From contig JBHHZE010000009.1 in the NCBI GenBank assembly GCA_046757925.1, positions 11,554 through 75,553 on the forward strand: a DNA stretch of 64,000 nucleotides, in the 5' to 3' direction. This DNA comes from JAZDCZ01 sp046757925. Lineage in GTDB: Bacteria > Gemmatimonadota > Gemmatimonadetes > Gemmatimonadales > GWC2-71-9. The notes beneath the pieces are model-generated. The model was not told where the DNA came from. It saw only the letters and a list, made by a program, of their open reading frames with translations, and did not search any database. Shown here piece after piece: positions 9,240 through 19,208 of this stretch (positions are counted from its first letter, which is position 1; each line of letters opens with the position of its first letter). A program made the position numbers and the translations under genes.

Positions 9240-12200
9240 ATGCCGCCTACAATCCGAGATCGAACAGAGAGCCTTCAATCCGCCGCCAGCAATCGCATAT
9301 TGGTGCTGGATGGCGCGATGGGCACGATGATCCAACGTTACGACCTGACGGAATCTGACTTCAGGGGCGAGCGATTCAGTGATCATCCTGGCTCCCTGCA
9401 AGGCAACAACGACGTCCTCTGCCTAACTCGGCCGGACGTGATAGAGGCGATTCATCGCGCTTACCTATCCGCAGGTGCGGACATCCTAGAGACGAACACG
9501 TTCAACGGCACGGCAATATCGCAATCCGATTATCAGACCGAGACATGCGTGCGGGACATCAATCTGACCGCGGCACGCATTGCTCGAAAAGTTGCAGACG
9601 AGTTCACTGCAAGAGAGCCTCAAAAGCCTCGTTTTGTTGCCGGGAGCATGGGGCCCACCAATCGGACAGCCTCCATCTCGCCAAAAGTAAACAATCCCGC
9701 ATTTCGGAATGTCACGTTCGATCAACTCGTGGCAGCCTATTCCGAGCAAGCCGCAGCGTTGATCGAGGGTGGAGTAGATATCCTCCTGATTGAGACAGTG
9801 TTCGATACGCTCAACTGCAAGGCAGCCCTGTTTGCGGTGGCACAACTACTGGACCGCAATAGCGAAGATACACCTCTCGTTTCCGTATCCGGAACCATCA
9901 CAGACGCGAGTGGACGGACCTTGTCCGGTCAGACCACCGAGGCATTCTGGTATTCCATACGTCATGCGAACCTGTTCAGTGTGGGATTGAATTGCGCACT
10001 CGGAGCCAAGGATCTTCGCGCCTACGTCGAGGAACTCTCAGGGCTCAGTGGCATATTGGTGAGCTGCCACCCAAACGCCGGCCTGCCCAACGAGTTCGGG
10101 CAATACGAGCAGACCCCCGATGAGATAGCCGATACGTTGCGTGAGTTCGCGGAGAGTGGCTTTCTGAACATAGTTGGTGGCTGTTGCGGCACTACACCCG
10201 AGCACATAGCCGCCATCGCACGAGCCGTCTCGGGCGTGCCACCACGTCCAGTACCGGAGATCGCACCTCTCACTCGCTTGAGCGGACTAGAACCCCTCGT
10301 GATAAGACCGGACAGTCTTTTCGTGAACATTGGTGAGCGCACAAATGTCACCGGTTCAGCACGCTTCGCAGCTCTGATCAAGGATGGGGACTACGAGGCC
10401 GCACTCGAGGTAGCACGGCAGCAGGTAAGCGACGGCGCCCAGATGATCGATATCAACATGGATGAAGGTCTCCTCGATTCCGAGAAGGCAATGGTGGAGT
10501 TTCTCAATCTCATAGCAGCTGAGCCGGATATCAGCAGGGTACCCGTAGTGCTGGATTCATCCAAATGGGAGGTGATCGAGGCTGGACTCAAATGTGTCCA
10601 GGGAAAGTGTGTAGTCAACTCCATTAGCCTGAAGGAGGGCGAGGAGGCTTTCATTACACGCGCTCGCAAGGTGCGACGGTACGGCGCCGCCGTGATCGTC
10701 ATGGCATTCGACGAACAGGGTCAGGCCGATACCGCAGACCGCAAGGTCGCAATCTGTAAGCGGGCATATCGCATTTTGGTGGGCCAGGTCCGCTTCCCCC
10801 CAGAGGACATAATCTTCGATCCCAACATCTTCGCCGTAGCTACCGGAATAGAAGAACACAACGAGTACGCACTCGCATATCTCAGAGCCTGTAGGGAAAT
10901 CAAGGAGACGCTGCCACACAGCCTCGTGAGCGGTGGTGTCAGCAACATTTCATTCTCGTTCCGCGGAAACAATCCGGTTCGCGAGGCGATGCACGCCTCT
11001 TTCTTGTACCACGCCATCGAGGCTGGTATGGACCTGGGCATCGTCAATGCAGGCCAGCTCGCGGTGTACGATGACATTCCGAAAGAACTGCTCAACGCGG
11101 TAGAAGACGTCATCTTCAATCGCCGTCCAGATGCCACTGAACGACTTACCGACATCGCCGATACGGTACGGGGAGCCGCTAGGAAACGCACTGAGAATCT
11201 CGCCTGGCGCGGCAATAGTGTGGAAGAGCGACTCTCTCACGCGCTGGTCGAAGGGATTCTCGATTTCATTGAAGAGGACACCGAAGAAGCCCGACAAAAA
11301 TTCGATCGACCCATCGAGGTGATCGAAGGTCCTTTGATGGACGGAATGAACATCGTCGGCGACTTGTTTGGCAGTGGAAGGATGTTCCTACCACAGGTGG
11401 TGAAGAGCGCTCGAGTGATGAAGAAAGCGGTTGCGTATCTCACCCCCTACATCGAGCGCGAAAAAGCGCACATGGGTGTAAGCACCGCCAAAGGGAAGTT
11501 GGTGTTGGCTACGGTCAAAGGAGACGTTCACGATATCGGCAAGAACATTGTCGGCGTTGTCCTCGGCTGCAATAACTACGAAGTCATCGATCTTGGTGTG
11601 ATGGTACCGGCGAACAAGATTCTGGCTGTAGCACGCGAGGCTGACGCCGATATTATCGGATTGAGTGGACTCATCACACCATCCCTCGATGAAATGGTGC
11701 ACGTTGCCAAGGAGATGGAACGGGAAGATTTCGATACTCCACTGCTGATCGGCGGGGCAACTACTTCAAAGGTCCATACTGCTGTCAAGATCGAGCAGGG
11801 CTACAGTGGACCTACTATCTACGTAGAAGACGCGTCACGAAGTGTGGGTGTGGTAGGGCAGCTCCTCAGTACGGACAAACATGATGGTTTTGTGCGTCAG
11901 ATTGCATCGGAATATGCAAAGATCAGAAATGCCCACAGCCAAAAAACGGACCGGACACGGCTCATTCCCATCGGCATCGCCCGTGAGCGGCGACAGTCAT
12001 TCGATTGGAATCACTATGCACCGCCGCGACCGAATCAGCTCGGCGTCCAACCGATCGACCGTTGCACTCTCGAGGAACTGATTGGTTATATCGATTGGTC
12101 GCCGTTTTTCAGCGCATGGGAATTGCGTGGCAAGTACCCCGCAATCCTGGAAGACCCGAGACTCGGCGCCGAGGCAACCAAGCTACTCAACGATGCCCGG

Positions 12201-12950
12201 GAACTTCTGCAGCACATGGTTGAGCAGGATCTGCTGACGCCTCGCGGTGTTGTGGGACTATTTCCGGCGGCCGCAGTGGGTGACGATATCGAGGTATATG
12301 CAGATTGCTCGCGGTCCAGCACTGCTTGTGTGATTCACAATTTACGCCAGCAGCTAGACAAACCTCCCGGCCGTGCAAACTTCTGTCTTACCGATTTCGT
12401 AGCGCCGCAGGAAAGTGGTGTTGAGGACCATATCGGAGCGTTTGCCGTTACCACGGGACACGGGATCGCCGAACTGTGTGCGCGTTTTGAGCGTGACCAC
12501 GATGACTACCGCAGTATCATGACGAAGGCATTGGCTGATCGCCTAGCGGAGGCCTTTGCAGAGCGACTGCACGAACTCGTACGGCAGGACCTCTGGGGCT
12601 ACGCTCCCGCCGAATCGCTGTCCAAGAACGAGCTCATCAAGGAACGATACGTGGGCATCCGCCCCGCACCCGGTTATCCAGCGTGCCCCGACCACAGCGA
12701 AAAGCAGGTCTTGTTTGATCTACTAGACGCAACCGAGCATACCGGCATAACGCTTACGGACAGCTACGCGATGTCACCTGCCGCATCGGTAAGTGGCTGG
12801 TACTATTCGCACCCCTATGCCACTTACTTCGGCCTTGGCAAGATCGACCGTGACCAGGTAAGCGATTATGCAGAGCGGAAGGGCATGAGGATATGCGAAG
12901 TCGAACGCTGGCTCGCACCCAATCTCGGATATGACCGAGCTGCGAAATGA
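9240..12950 (+). CDS. metH: Cobalamin-dependent methionine synthase MetH
   Basis: A 1236-residue enzyme that transfers the methyl group of 5-methyltetrahydrofolate to homocysteine through cob(I)alamin. All four modules are present: homocysteine/zinc domain (ILVLDGAMGTMIQRYDL, later GGCCGTTPEHIA), pterin-binding domain (VNIGERTNVTGS), cobalamin domain (DVHDIGKNIVGVVLGC, with the histidine that replaces a cobalt ligand) and SAM-dependent reactivation domain (SPAASVSGWYYSHP). Length equals the classic E. coli type. The ATG lies 22 bases after the riboswitch terminator, so synthesis is expected to be shut off by high SAM. The next gene begins 8 bases after the stop, suggesting an operon. Confidence 0.97.
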   Translation: MPPTIRDRTESLQSAASNRILVLDGAMGTMIQRYDLTESDFRGERFSDHPGSLQGNNDVLCLTRPDVIEAIHRAYLSAGADILETNTFNGTAISQSDYQTETCVRDINLTAARIARKVADEFTAREPQKPRFVAGSMGPTNRTASISPKVNNPAFRNVTFDQLVAAYSEQAAALIEGGVDILLIETVFDTLNCKAALFAVAQLLDRNSEDTPLVSVSGTITDASGRTLSGQTTEAFWYSIRHANLFSVGLNCALGAKDLRAYVEELSGLSGILVSCHPNAGLPNEFGQYEQTPDEIADTLREFAESGFLNIVGGCCGTTPEHIAAIARAVSGVPPRPVPEIAPLTRLSGLEPLVIRPDSLFVNIGERTNVTGSARFAALIKDGDYEAALEVARQQVSDGAQMIDINMDEGLLDSEKAMVEFLNLIAAEPDISRVPVVLDSSKWEVIEAGLKCVQGKCVVNSISLKEGEEAFITRARKVRRYGAAVIVMAFDEQGQADTADRKVAICKRAYRILVGQVRFPPEDIIFDPNIFAVATGIEEHNEYALAYLRACREIKETLPHSLVSGGVSNISFSFRGNNPVREAMHASFLYHAIEAGMDLGIVNAGQLAVYDDIPKELLNAVEDVIFNRRPDATERLTDIADTVRGAARKRTENLAWRGNSVEERLSHALVEGILDFIEEDTEEARQKFDRPIEVIEGPLMDGMNIVGDLFGSGRMFLPQVVKSARVMKKAVAYLTPYIEREKAHMGVSTAKGKLVLATVKGDVHDIGKNIVGVVLGCNNYEVIDLGVMVPANKILAVAREADADIIGLSGLITPSLDEMVHVAKEMEREDFDTPLLIGGATTSKVHTAVKIEQGYSGPTIYVEDASRSVGVVGQLLSTDKHDGFVRQIASEYAKIRNAHSQKTDRTRLIPIGIARERRQSFDWNHYAPPRPNQLGVQPIDRCTLEELIGYIDWSPFFSAWELRGKYPAILEDPRLGAEATKLLNDARELLQHMVEQDLLTPRGVVGLFPAAAVGDDIEVYADCSRSSTACVIHNLRQQLDKPPGRANFCLTDFVAPQESGVEDHIGAFAVTTGHGIAELCARFERDHDDYRSIMTKALADRLAEAFAERLHELVRQDLWGYAPAESLSKNELIKERYVGIRPAPGYPACPDHSEKQVLFDLLDATEHTGITLTDSYAMSPAASVSGWYYSHPYATYFGLGKIDRDQVSDYAERKGMRICEVERWLAPNLGYDRAAK

Positions 12951-12957
12951 CTGAGCG

Positions 12958-14796
12958 GTGACCAACATGCTGCGCGCCATGATCTCTGACGAACGCGTCC
13001 ATGTTATGGATGGAGCAATGGGTACTGAATTGTATAATCGGGGTGTGTTCGTCAACGTGTGCTACGACCAATTGAACCTGACGAAACCGGACCTCGTTAG
13101 ATCCGTGCACGAAGAGTACGTCGCAGCAGGTGCGGAGATCATCGAGACGAATACCTTCGGGGCCAACCCCGTTAAGCTATCCGGATTCGGCCTTGACGAC
13201 CGTACCGAAGAGCTGAACTCGGCAGCCGCCAAGCTTGCTATCGATGCCTGCGCCGGTAAGGCAGCCGTGGTGGGAGCGATCGGACCACTCGGCATCCGCA
13301 TAGAACCGTATGGCCCAACATCTCAATCCGAAGCTGTGGAGCTGTTCACACGACAAGCCCAAGGCCTACTCGACGGCGGCGTCGATGGTTTCGTCCTCGA
13401 AACGTTCTCCGACGTGGAGGAGATCCATGCGGCCTATCGGGGAGTTCGTGAACTCTCCGATCTCCCAATCATCGCACAGATGTCGTTCGGCGAGGACGGC
13501 AACACTTCGTATGGAACCAGCGTTGAAACGGCCGCCCAGAAGCTAACTCACTGGGGTGCAGATGTAATTGGACTCAATTGCTCCGTGGGTCCGGCTGCAA
13601 TGCTCGATGCCGTGGAACGATTGGCTCGAGCAACTGACGTCCCTATTTCCGCCCAGCCCAATGCAGGCCTCCCTCGGAACGTTGGTGATCGTAAGATCTA
13701 CCTAGCCGCCCCTGAATATATGGCACGCTATGCGCGAAGAATGATCGAAGCGGGTGCGCGCTACGTGGGAGGATGCTGTGGTACTACGCCAGAGCACGTG
13801 AAGAAGATCGCGGATTTTGTGGCCAGCGTCCAACCGCGTCAAACGTCTGTCTACATCTCGAGCGAGAAACTTGCTACACCAGCCGGGACAGAACCGATTC
13901 CACTTGCCGAGCGATCCAATTGGGGCAAGAAGATCGCGTGCGGTACGTTCGTCACCAGCGTGGAAGTGATCCCACCCCGCGGGTGGATCGCGGACGATAT
14001 GATCGATCAATGCCGCTTTCTCAAGGAGGCGGGCGTGGATGCTGTCAACGTGCTCGACGGACCCAGAGCGCAGAGCAGAATGGGAGTACTTCCGGCCTCC
14101 CTGATTATCGAGCGTGAAGTGGGCGTTGAAGTTCTCATGTCCTACACCTGTAGAGATCGAAATATGCTGGGCATGATAAGCGACTTGCTCGGAGCCGCTG
14201 CTGCCGGTCTCCACAACATCATCATAGTCACTGGCGATCCACCGTTGATGGGACCGTACGATTTCACGGGTGTGTTCGACATCGACAGCATCGGGCTGAC
14301 CAACGTGGTCTGCCAGCTGAATCGCGGCCTCGATCCCGGCGGCAATGCCATAGGCGAAGCTACGCGCTACGCTATAGGAGTTGCCGTAAACCCGGGCGCC
14401 GTCGATATGGAGCGTGAGTTAAAGCGCTTCGCGTGGAAGGTCGATGCCGGCGCCGAGTTCGCCGTCACTCAACCGGTCTTCGACATCGGCGCTTTCGGGA
14501 AGTTCCTGAAACGCATAGAAGATCATCGCATTCCGATAATCGCCGGCGTCTGGCCGCTTCGCTCACTGCGTGGAGCGGAATTCCTCGCGAACGAGGTACC
14601 GGGAGTGGTCGTACCCAAATTCGTATTGGACAGAATGCAAGCCGCACAGGACCGAGGGGAGGATTTCGCGGCTGCCGAAGGTTTGGCGATAGCCCGGGAA
14701 GTACTGTCTCAAGTGAGGGAGTGTGCTGGGGGCGTACAAGTGAGCGCGCCCGCCAGCGGAACACATCTGGCTATCGAGTTGCTAAGCGGAACCTAG
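12958..14796 (+). CDS. Bifunctional homocysteine S-methyltransferase / methylenetetrahydrofolate reductase (YitJ type)
   Basis: A 612-residue fusion. The first half (about residues 1-290) is a homocysteine S-methyltransferase with VMDGAMGTELYNRG at the start and zinc ligands in GLNCSVG and GGCCGTTPEHV. The second half (about 320-600) is a MetF-type reductase that makes 5-methyltetrahydrofolate, with VEVIPPRGW, a VTGDPP motif and a typical FAD barrel end (QPVFDIGAFGKFL). The start is GTG at 12958. It is downstream of metH and probably cotranscribed, so the SAM-II switch would control both methyl-group production and its use. The N-terminal domain makes a second route to methionine beside MetH, or supplies another methyl acceptor function; which one cannot be told from sequence. 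Confidence 0.92.
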   Translation: MTNMLRAMISDERVHVMDGAMGTELYNRGVFVNVCYDQLNLTKPDLVRSVHEEYVAAGAEIIETNTFGANPVKLSGFGLDDRTEELNSAAAKLAIDACAGKAAVVGAIGPLGIRIEPYGPTSQSEAVELFTRQAQGLLDGGVDGFVLETFSDVEEIHAAYRGVRELSDLPIIAQMSFGEDGNTSYGTSVETAAQKLTHWGADVIGLNCSVGPAAMLDAVERLARATDVPISAQPNAGLPRNVGDRKIYLAAPEYMARYARRMIEAGARYVGGCCGTTPEHVKKIADFVASVQPRQTSVYISSEKLATPAGTEPIPLAERSNWGKKIACGTFVTSVEVIPPRGWIADDMIDQCRFLKEAGVDAVNVLDGPRAQSRMGVLPASLIIEREVGVEVLMSYTCRDRNMLGMISDLLGAAAAGLHNIIIVTGDPPLMGPYDFTGVFDIDSIGLTNVVCQLNRGLDPGGNAIGEATRYAIGVAVNPGAVDMERELKRFAWKVDAGAEFAVTQPVFDIGAFGKFLKRIEDHRIPIIAGVWPLRSLRGAEFLANEVPGVVVPKFVLDRMQAAQDRGEDFAAAEGLAIAREVLSQVRECAGGVQVSAPASGTHLAIELLSGT

Positions 14797-14801
14797 ATCC
14801 C

Positions 14802-15695
14802 TCAGGCGTTCAGCACCGCTCTGATACTATTGTAACGCCGGTCAACGCCCCGAAACCCGAGATTGCTGAGATACACTTTCGTGGCACCCACCTCTCTCAG
14901 AGCGCGGATCGTCCGTGCGCAGATCTCGTCGGCTGTGAGCCCCGCCTCGAAATCTCGGGTGATGCCCTCGGCCGGCACCGGGAAGTACTGGGCTAGGCGT
15001 GCCAGCGTCCTGGGATTGGCGCTCCTATAGTAGAATACTCCGAACACGCCCGGGTACCGCACGTCGCGTCGCGTCGCCTCCGACAGGAATCGGTCTACTT
15101 GTGAGATGTTGTGGTGCGAAACGATTTGTGTCAGGTAGAAGTCGGCGTTGAAGTCCTCCCGCAACAAGAAATCGACCTGCTCTTCCGGAGCTCTGTAGGG
15201 GTTCACCCAGCCACCAAGGGTCAGCGAGGCCACTTGCTCTCTGATGGCTCGTCGAAGCTCGAAGGCATGCGGTACACACCGGGGCGCTCCGACGGATTTG
15301 TCTCCACCCAGCACCGTAAGTGCAGCAATTCCGCGGGATGCAGCCCGCTTGGCATACATCAAGCAGTAATCCAGTGAGTGTTTGCATGTCAGAAACGGCA
15401 CGACGGTTGCCGGGTCGAGTTCGCCGGCCAGGTTGGTGGTCAGATGCTGCAGATTCTCCTCTTCAGACTGACCCACTGCATTGTCCGTGATGAACACTAT
15501 CGTGTCATCGCTCGCCAATTGTCGGAGTGAATGATACATATCGATCCACGTATCCATGCTGTCCGTTGTCGATAGATCCGCCGGAGGTGGCCGTAGCTCG
15601 ACTGCCATCAGGGGTTTGTCGTCGCTCAGCCGGCTAACGAGACTGGCATGCGATGAGGATGGAATCTTCATGGCAAGAGAAAGTACATCGGACAT
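14802..15695 (-). CDS. Methylenetetrahydrofolate reductase-like protein
   Basis: A 297-residue protein related to the MTHFR/FAD-dependent barrel family. Supporting patterns are MAVELRPPPA near the N-terminus (the beta-1 Glu region), FLTCKHSLDYCLMYAKRA (corresponding to the THF-binding H..R region), LTVLGGDKSVG (counterpart of the VTGDPP loop) and DADFYLTQIVSHHNISQ-like text near residue 185. It diverges clearly from canonical MetF and from the reductase half of the neighbouring fusion. It ends five bases from that gene in convergent orientation. Its role may be a one-carbon reductase with another partner or substrate. The start at 15695 lacks a good ribosome binding site; an ATG nine codons in is an alternative. 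Confidence 0.72.
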   Translation of the reverse strand: MSDVLSLAMKIPSSSHASLVSRLSDDKPLMAVELRPPPADLSTTDSMDTWIDMYHSLRQLASDDTIVFITDNAVGQSEEENLQHLTTNLAGELDPATVVPFLTCKHSLDYCLMYAKRAASRGIAALTVLGGDKSVGAPRCVPHAFELRRAIREQVASLTLGGWVNPYRAPEEQVDFLLREDFNADFYLTQIVSHHNISQVDRFLSEATRRDVRYPGVFGVFYYRSANPRTLARLAQYFPVPAEGITRDFEAGLTADEICARTIRALREVGATKVYLSNLGFRGVDRRYNSIRAVLNA

Positions 15696-15841
15696 GATCG
15701 CGGCGCCACGACCGCAAGATCCAGGCAGCCCCTGGGTTGTCCCGGGCGGTACAAGGCACCATTTTTACGCCCTTACGGAACCGATTACCCTCCAGAGGGG
15801 TTGAAAGGTTTGGAGCTGACTACGATAGGTGGAGGATACAC

Positions 15842-17431
15842 ATGAGGCACCGGAAAACCGCACTTGGGGCAGTCGTAATTTTCCTGGCTTTCGTCTCGGG
15901 CGGCTGGTTCCTGCAACGCTCACCTGAACCGGAGCAAGACGCCCGCGCCAAGGCAAGAATCTTCCGACAGGTCATGAGCTACGTGTCCGACTACTACGTA
16001 GATACTCTCGAGACCGGCGATCTCTACGATATGGCAATCGAGGGACTCCTGGACCGCATCAACGACCCATATACCTCCTATCTTCACAAGGAGGCGTTCG
16101 AAGATCTGAATCTCAGCACGACCGGCAATTACGGTGGTGTCGGCATTCAGATCGACTCCCGGGATGGCTGGATTACGGTTGTGACTCCGCTGGCGAACAC
16201 CCCGGGAGAGCGGGCCGGTTTGGAGTCAGGCGATCAGATAATCGAAATCGACGGCAAGTCAACGGAGGGCTGGACTACAAGGCAGGCGGCGAACGTGATG
16301 CGCGGGGTCGCTGGGACTGAAGTCCACCTTTCCGTTATGCGACCCGGCCTACCGGGTCCCATCCCGTTCAACATTACACGAGCCCGCATCCATGTGAACT
16401 ACGTGGAAACCCCGATGATGCTTGCTCCGTCCGTCGGATACGTCCGCATTACTTCCGTTAGCCAAACAGCGGGCAAAGAACTGGAACAAGCGATCAAGCA
16501 ACTTCACAACGATGGTGCACGCTCGCTCATTCTCGACTTGCGAGGCAATCCGGGCGGCATTCTCGAACAGGGTGTGGCAATCGCGGATCTGTTCATCGAC
16601 CGCGGTGACGTGGTCGTGGAGATGAAGGGCCGGGCGCCCCGTGCGTCGCAGATCTATTTGTCCCAGCACGAGCAGTCGTGGCCGGATATGCCGATGGTGG
16701 TCCTGGTCAATCAAGGTACCGCCAGCGCAGCTGAGATCATTGCCGGCGCTCTACAAGACCACGATCGTGCTCTCATTCTGGGCACCCGCACCTACGGTAA
16801 GGGAGTCGCCTACGTAGTTCTGCCTCTGTCAACCACTAAGAGGGAAGCACTCAGCGTGACCACGTCGCGCTGGTACACCCCACGCGGCCGCTCCATCAAC
16901 CGCCCACTGTTCCGCAAGCTGACACAGCGTCAGGCCAAGGCTCTCAGAGACAGCGCAATTGCAGACTCGGGCGTGACGTTTCTATCGGATGCGGGACGCA
17001 CGCTCAAGGGCGGTGGCGGCATCCGTCCGGATATCGAGCTGCTCGATACGCTCTCTACATCCGAACAAGCATTTGCCCGTGCGCTGGGGACCAACACTCA
17101 AAAGTATCGCGACGCCGTGTCACGCTTTGCTCTCGATCTCAAGGGCTCCCAGAAAATCGCGGAGGAGGACTTCACCGTCACTCCCACGATGCTCCGTGAG
17201 CTTCGGCTCAGCCTTCGCGGGCGCGGCGTACCTGTGCCAGACTCCATTTGGGCCGGGGCAAGTAGACTCATTGCCAGGCAGCTGGGCGTCGAAACAACTC
17301 GTTACGTATTCGGCCGGCCGGCGGAACGGCGGCGTCAGGCGCGGTCCGACATACAAATCAAGCGGGCAATCGACCTACTGACGCACGCCAAGACTCAGTC
17401 TGAAGTCTTTGCCAAACTGAACGATCAGTGA
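15842..17431 (+). CDS. Carboxyl-terminal processing protease (S41 family)
   Basis: A 529-residue periplasmic serine protease of the CtpA/Prc class. It begins with a basic segment and a single N-terminal membrane/signal helix (about residues 8-22). Then come the S41 N-terminal helix region (YVDTLETGDLYDMAIEGLLDRINDPYTSYL), a PDZ domain (about 90-170; YGGVGIQID, ANTPGERAGLESGD) and the catalytic core with GTASAAE, whose serine is the nucleophile, and RTYGKGV, whose lysine is the general base. ATG at 15842 is chosen because GGAGG at 15831-15835 lies six bases ahead; a longer reading from 15737 lacks such support. The family degrades or trims envelope proteins at their C-termini. The C-terminal 130 residues are basic and less conserved. 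Confidence 0.92.
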   Translation: MRHRKTALGAVVIFLAFVSGGWFLQRSPEPEQDARAKARIFRQVMSYVSDYYVDTLETGDLYDMAIEGLLDRINDPYTSYLHKEAFEDLNLSTTGNYGGVGIQIDSRDGWITVVTPLANTPGERAGLESGDQIIEIDGKSTEGWTTRQAANVMRGVAGTEVHLSVMRPGLPGPIPFNITRARIHVNYVETPMMLAPSVGYVRITSVSQTAGKELEQAIKQLHNDGARSLILDLRGNPGGILEQGVAIADLFIDRGDVVVEMKGRAPRASQIYLSQHEQSWPDMPMVVLVNQGTASAAEIIAGALQDHDRALILGTRTYGKGVAYVVLPLSTTKREALSVTTSRWYTPRGRSINRPLFRKLTQRQAKALRDSAIADSGVTFLSDAGRTLKGGGGIRPDIELLDTLSTSEQAFARALGTNTQKYRDAVSRFALDLKGSQKIAEEDFTVTPTMLRELRLSLRGRGVPVPDSIWAGASRLIARQLGVETTRYVFGRPAERRRQARSDIQIKRAIDLLTHAKTQSEVFAKLNDQ

Positions 17432-17476
17432 GGCAGCATTGCGCGAACTACATCACCTGGTCATGATACGTAGCAG

Positions 17477-17902
17477 ATGAACTCGCAGCTGATGCGAACC
17501 GGGCTAAGAGACGTTCTGACGAAACTTGCGGCAACAGCCGCAGCGGCGAGTCTTCTCGTGTCAGTGTATACCGGCGCGCTGGGTGTCCGGGTGTGTCCTC
17601 ACCACCGCGGTGACCATCACTCTGCGTCCAGTGTTGACGGTAACACCACTCATCTGGCCGGCGGCAACCATGGCCGCAAGTCCGATCACGATGTTCCCGG
17701 CCACGATGGCGGATGCACGTGCCCTAGCGTAGGGCTATGTCAGCTCGGCGTGACCGTACTCGCTGCACCCGCGGTCCGTGTCGGCGTGGGCCTGGAAACC
17801 GTGGTGCACATGGCAACATCGCCCGCCACACTCATGCAACTGCTGCCGGGCCGCGTCCCACATTCGCTCCCCTATCCCAACGCACCGCCCGTCACATCCT
17901 AG
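17477..17902 (+). CDS. Histidine-rich exported protein, unknown function
   Basis: A 141-residue protein that I do not recognise. An N-terminal hydrophobic helix (about residues 18-38) should direct export or anchoring. A hydrophilic section then carries about a dozen histidines (CPHHRGDHHS, HLAGGNHGRKSDHDVPGHDGG), followed by CTCPSVGLC and a second weakly hydrophobic stretch. The histidine and cysteine content suggests metal binding. This general layout resembles small DUF2946-like exported proteins seen beside outer-membrane transporters, though I cannot claim membership. It is the first gene of a same-strand cassette with a porin, a four-helix membrane protein and an FMN_bind-like protein. 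Confidence 0.6.
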   Translation: MNSQLMRTGLRDVLTKLAATAAAASLLVSVYTGALGVRVCPHHRGDHHSASSVDGNTTHLAGGNHGRKSDHDVPGHDGGCTCPSVGLCQLGVTVLAAPAVRVGVGLETVVHMATSPATLMQLLPGRVPHSLPYPNAPPVTS

Positions 17903-18011
17903 CCAAATAATCAACACAGCTGTTCGACCAGACACCACATGCGGGCGATCTCACATGTCTCGCATTGGGTGTGGGTCGCTACTTCAAGAATGTTAGGATG
18001 GAGGATATCGC

Positions 18012-19208
18012 ATGTCATTGCGAATCATGTGCGGATACATCGAGTGTAGCATGTGTCTGTGTGCCGTGGTTGCTATCGTGCCGAATACCGTGTCCGCACA
18101 GGAGATTTCGCTGGACTCCCTGGAGCAAGCAGTCGATCTCGAACCCGGCGAAGGAGATCGACTGGATTTCTTCAGGCTCTCGGGGTTCGGAGTGGGCGCC
18201 TTCAACTTCAGGAGCGGATCCGAACAGAACTCATTTAGCGCGTCGAAACTTGCGATCAGTGCCTTTAAGCGCTCGGGGCCATATCTCTCATTTTTCGGAC
18301 AGATCACCAACGTCTTGGAGCCATCTGATCCTGCCGCCGCGGAACCTACGGTGGCTACAGACCCAACGGCGGCGGATGAGGAAGGTGCCACACTCGAAAC
18401 CGAGATTGACAACCTCATTGTTAGCTTCACTCCTCCTGGCGCCGACGAAGTAAACATCTGGTTCGGGAGATTCGACGTGCCGTTCGGATTCGAACGAGAC
18501 GACGAACCACTCAACTTCCAGCCCACCAATTCCTTCAACTTCGAGTTTGCCCGACCGATCAAGTTCACGGGCGTTATGGTCAACTATACGCCGTTACCGG
18601 TCGTCTCGCTTTCGACCTTTGTCGTAAATGGATGGGATCAGACCGTCGACAACAACAAGGGGAAGACCGTCGGGGCACGCGTCAGCTTCCTGCCCTATGA
18701 ATTCTCCGCCTTGTCGGTAACAGGAGTATACGGACCGGAGAAAGACGACAACACCAGCGACCAGCGCTTTCTGTTAGATATTGATTTCACGGCTCAGCCG
18801 TTGAATTCGTTGATACTCGGCGGTGAATTCAACTTCGGCACAGAGGAGAATTCCGCCATAGATGGAGGAGATGCCGACTGGGTTGGGGGCTCTCTTACCT
18901 CGTTCCTACGCCTGACCGGCAATGTCGGAATAACTGTTCGCTACGATGTTTTCGACGATACTGATGGAGCGAGGACAGGAGACAAGAGAACATTGCAATC
19001 GCTCACTCTAGCGCCTATGCTGTTCTTCCGCAGTGCAACATCCGGAATCTACAGTACGATACCCCAGACCGGATTCTCGCTACCGGAGTTCTCCCTGCGT
19101 GCAGGGCTTCGCTTCGACCACTCCAATAACGATTTTTTCAACGGAGACAACGGGAGCCTCCAGAACACAGAAACGCGGTTTATTCTCGAGGGAGTATTCG
19201 TCTATTGA
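18012..19208 (+). CDS. OmpL-like beta-barrel porin (putative porin-2 family)
   Basis: A 398-residue outer-membrane protein. A signal peptide covers roughly residues 1-33, ending in VSAQE. The rest is a series of amphipathic beta strands with short acidic loops, and it ends in an aromatic residue (FVY), the usual barrel C-terminal signature. Patterns such as FGRFDVPFGFERDDEP, then SFNFEFARPIKFTGVMVNY, match the putative beta-barrel porin-2 (OmpL-like) family. ATG at 18012 is the first of two close starts; GGAGG near 18000 supports it. The stop overlaps the next start by four bases. The substrate is unknown; linkage to the downstream genes suggests the pore serves that system. Confidence 0.75.
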   Translation: MSLRIMCGYIECSMCLCAVVAIVPNTVSAQEISLDSLEQAVDLEPGEGDRLDFFRLSGFGVGAFNFRSGSEQNSFSASKLAISAFKRSGPYLSFFGQITNVLEPSDPAAAEPTVATDPTAADEEGATLETEIDNLIVSFTPPGADEVNIWFGRFDVPFGFERDDEPLNFQPTNSFNFEFARPIKFTGVMVNYTPLPVVSLSTFVVNGWDQTVDNNKGKTVGARVSFLPYEFSALSVTGVYGPEKDDNTSDQRFLLDIDFTAQPLNSLILGGEFNFGTEENSAIDGGDADWVGGSLTSFLRLTGNVGITVRYDVFDDTDGARTGDKRTLQSLTLAPMLFFRSATSGIYSTIPQTGFSLPEFSLRAGLRFDHSNNDFFNGDNGSLQNTETRFILEGVFVY

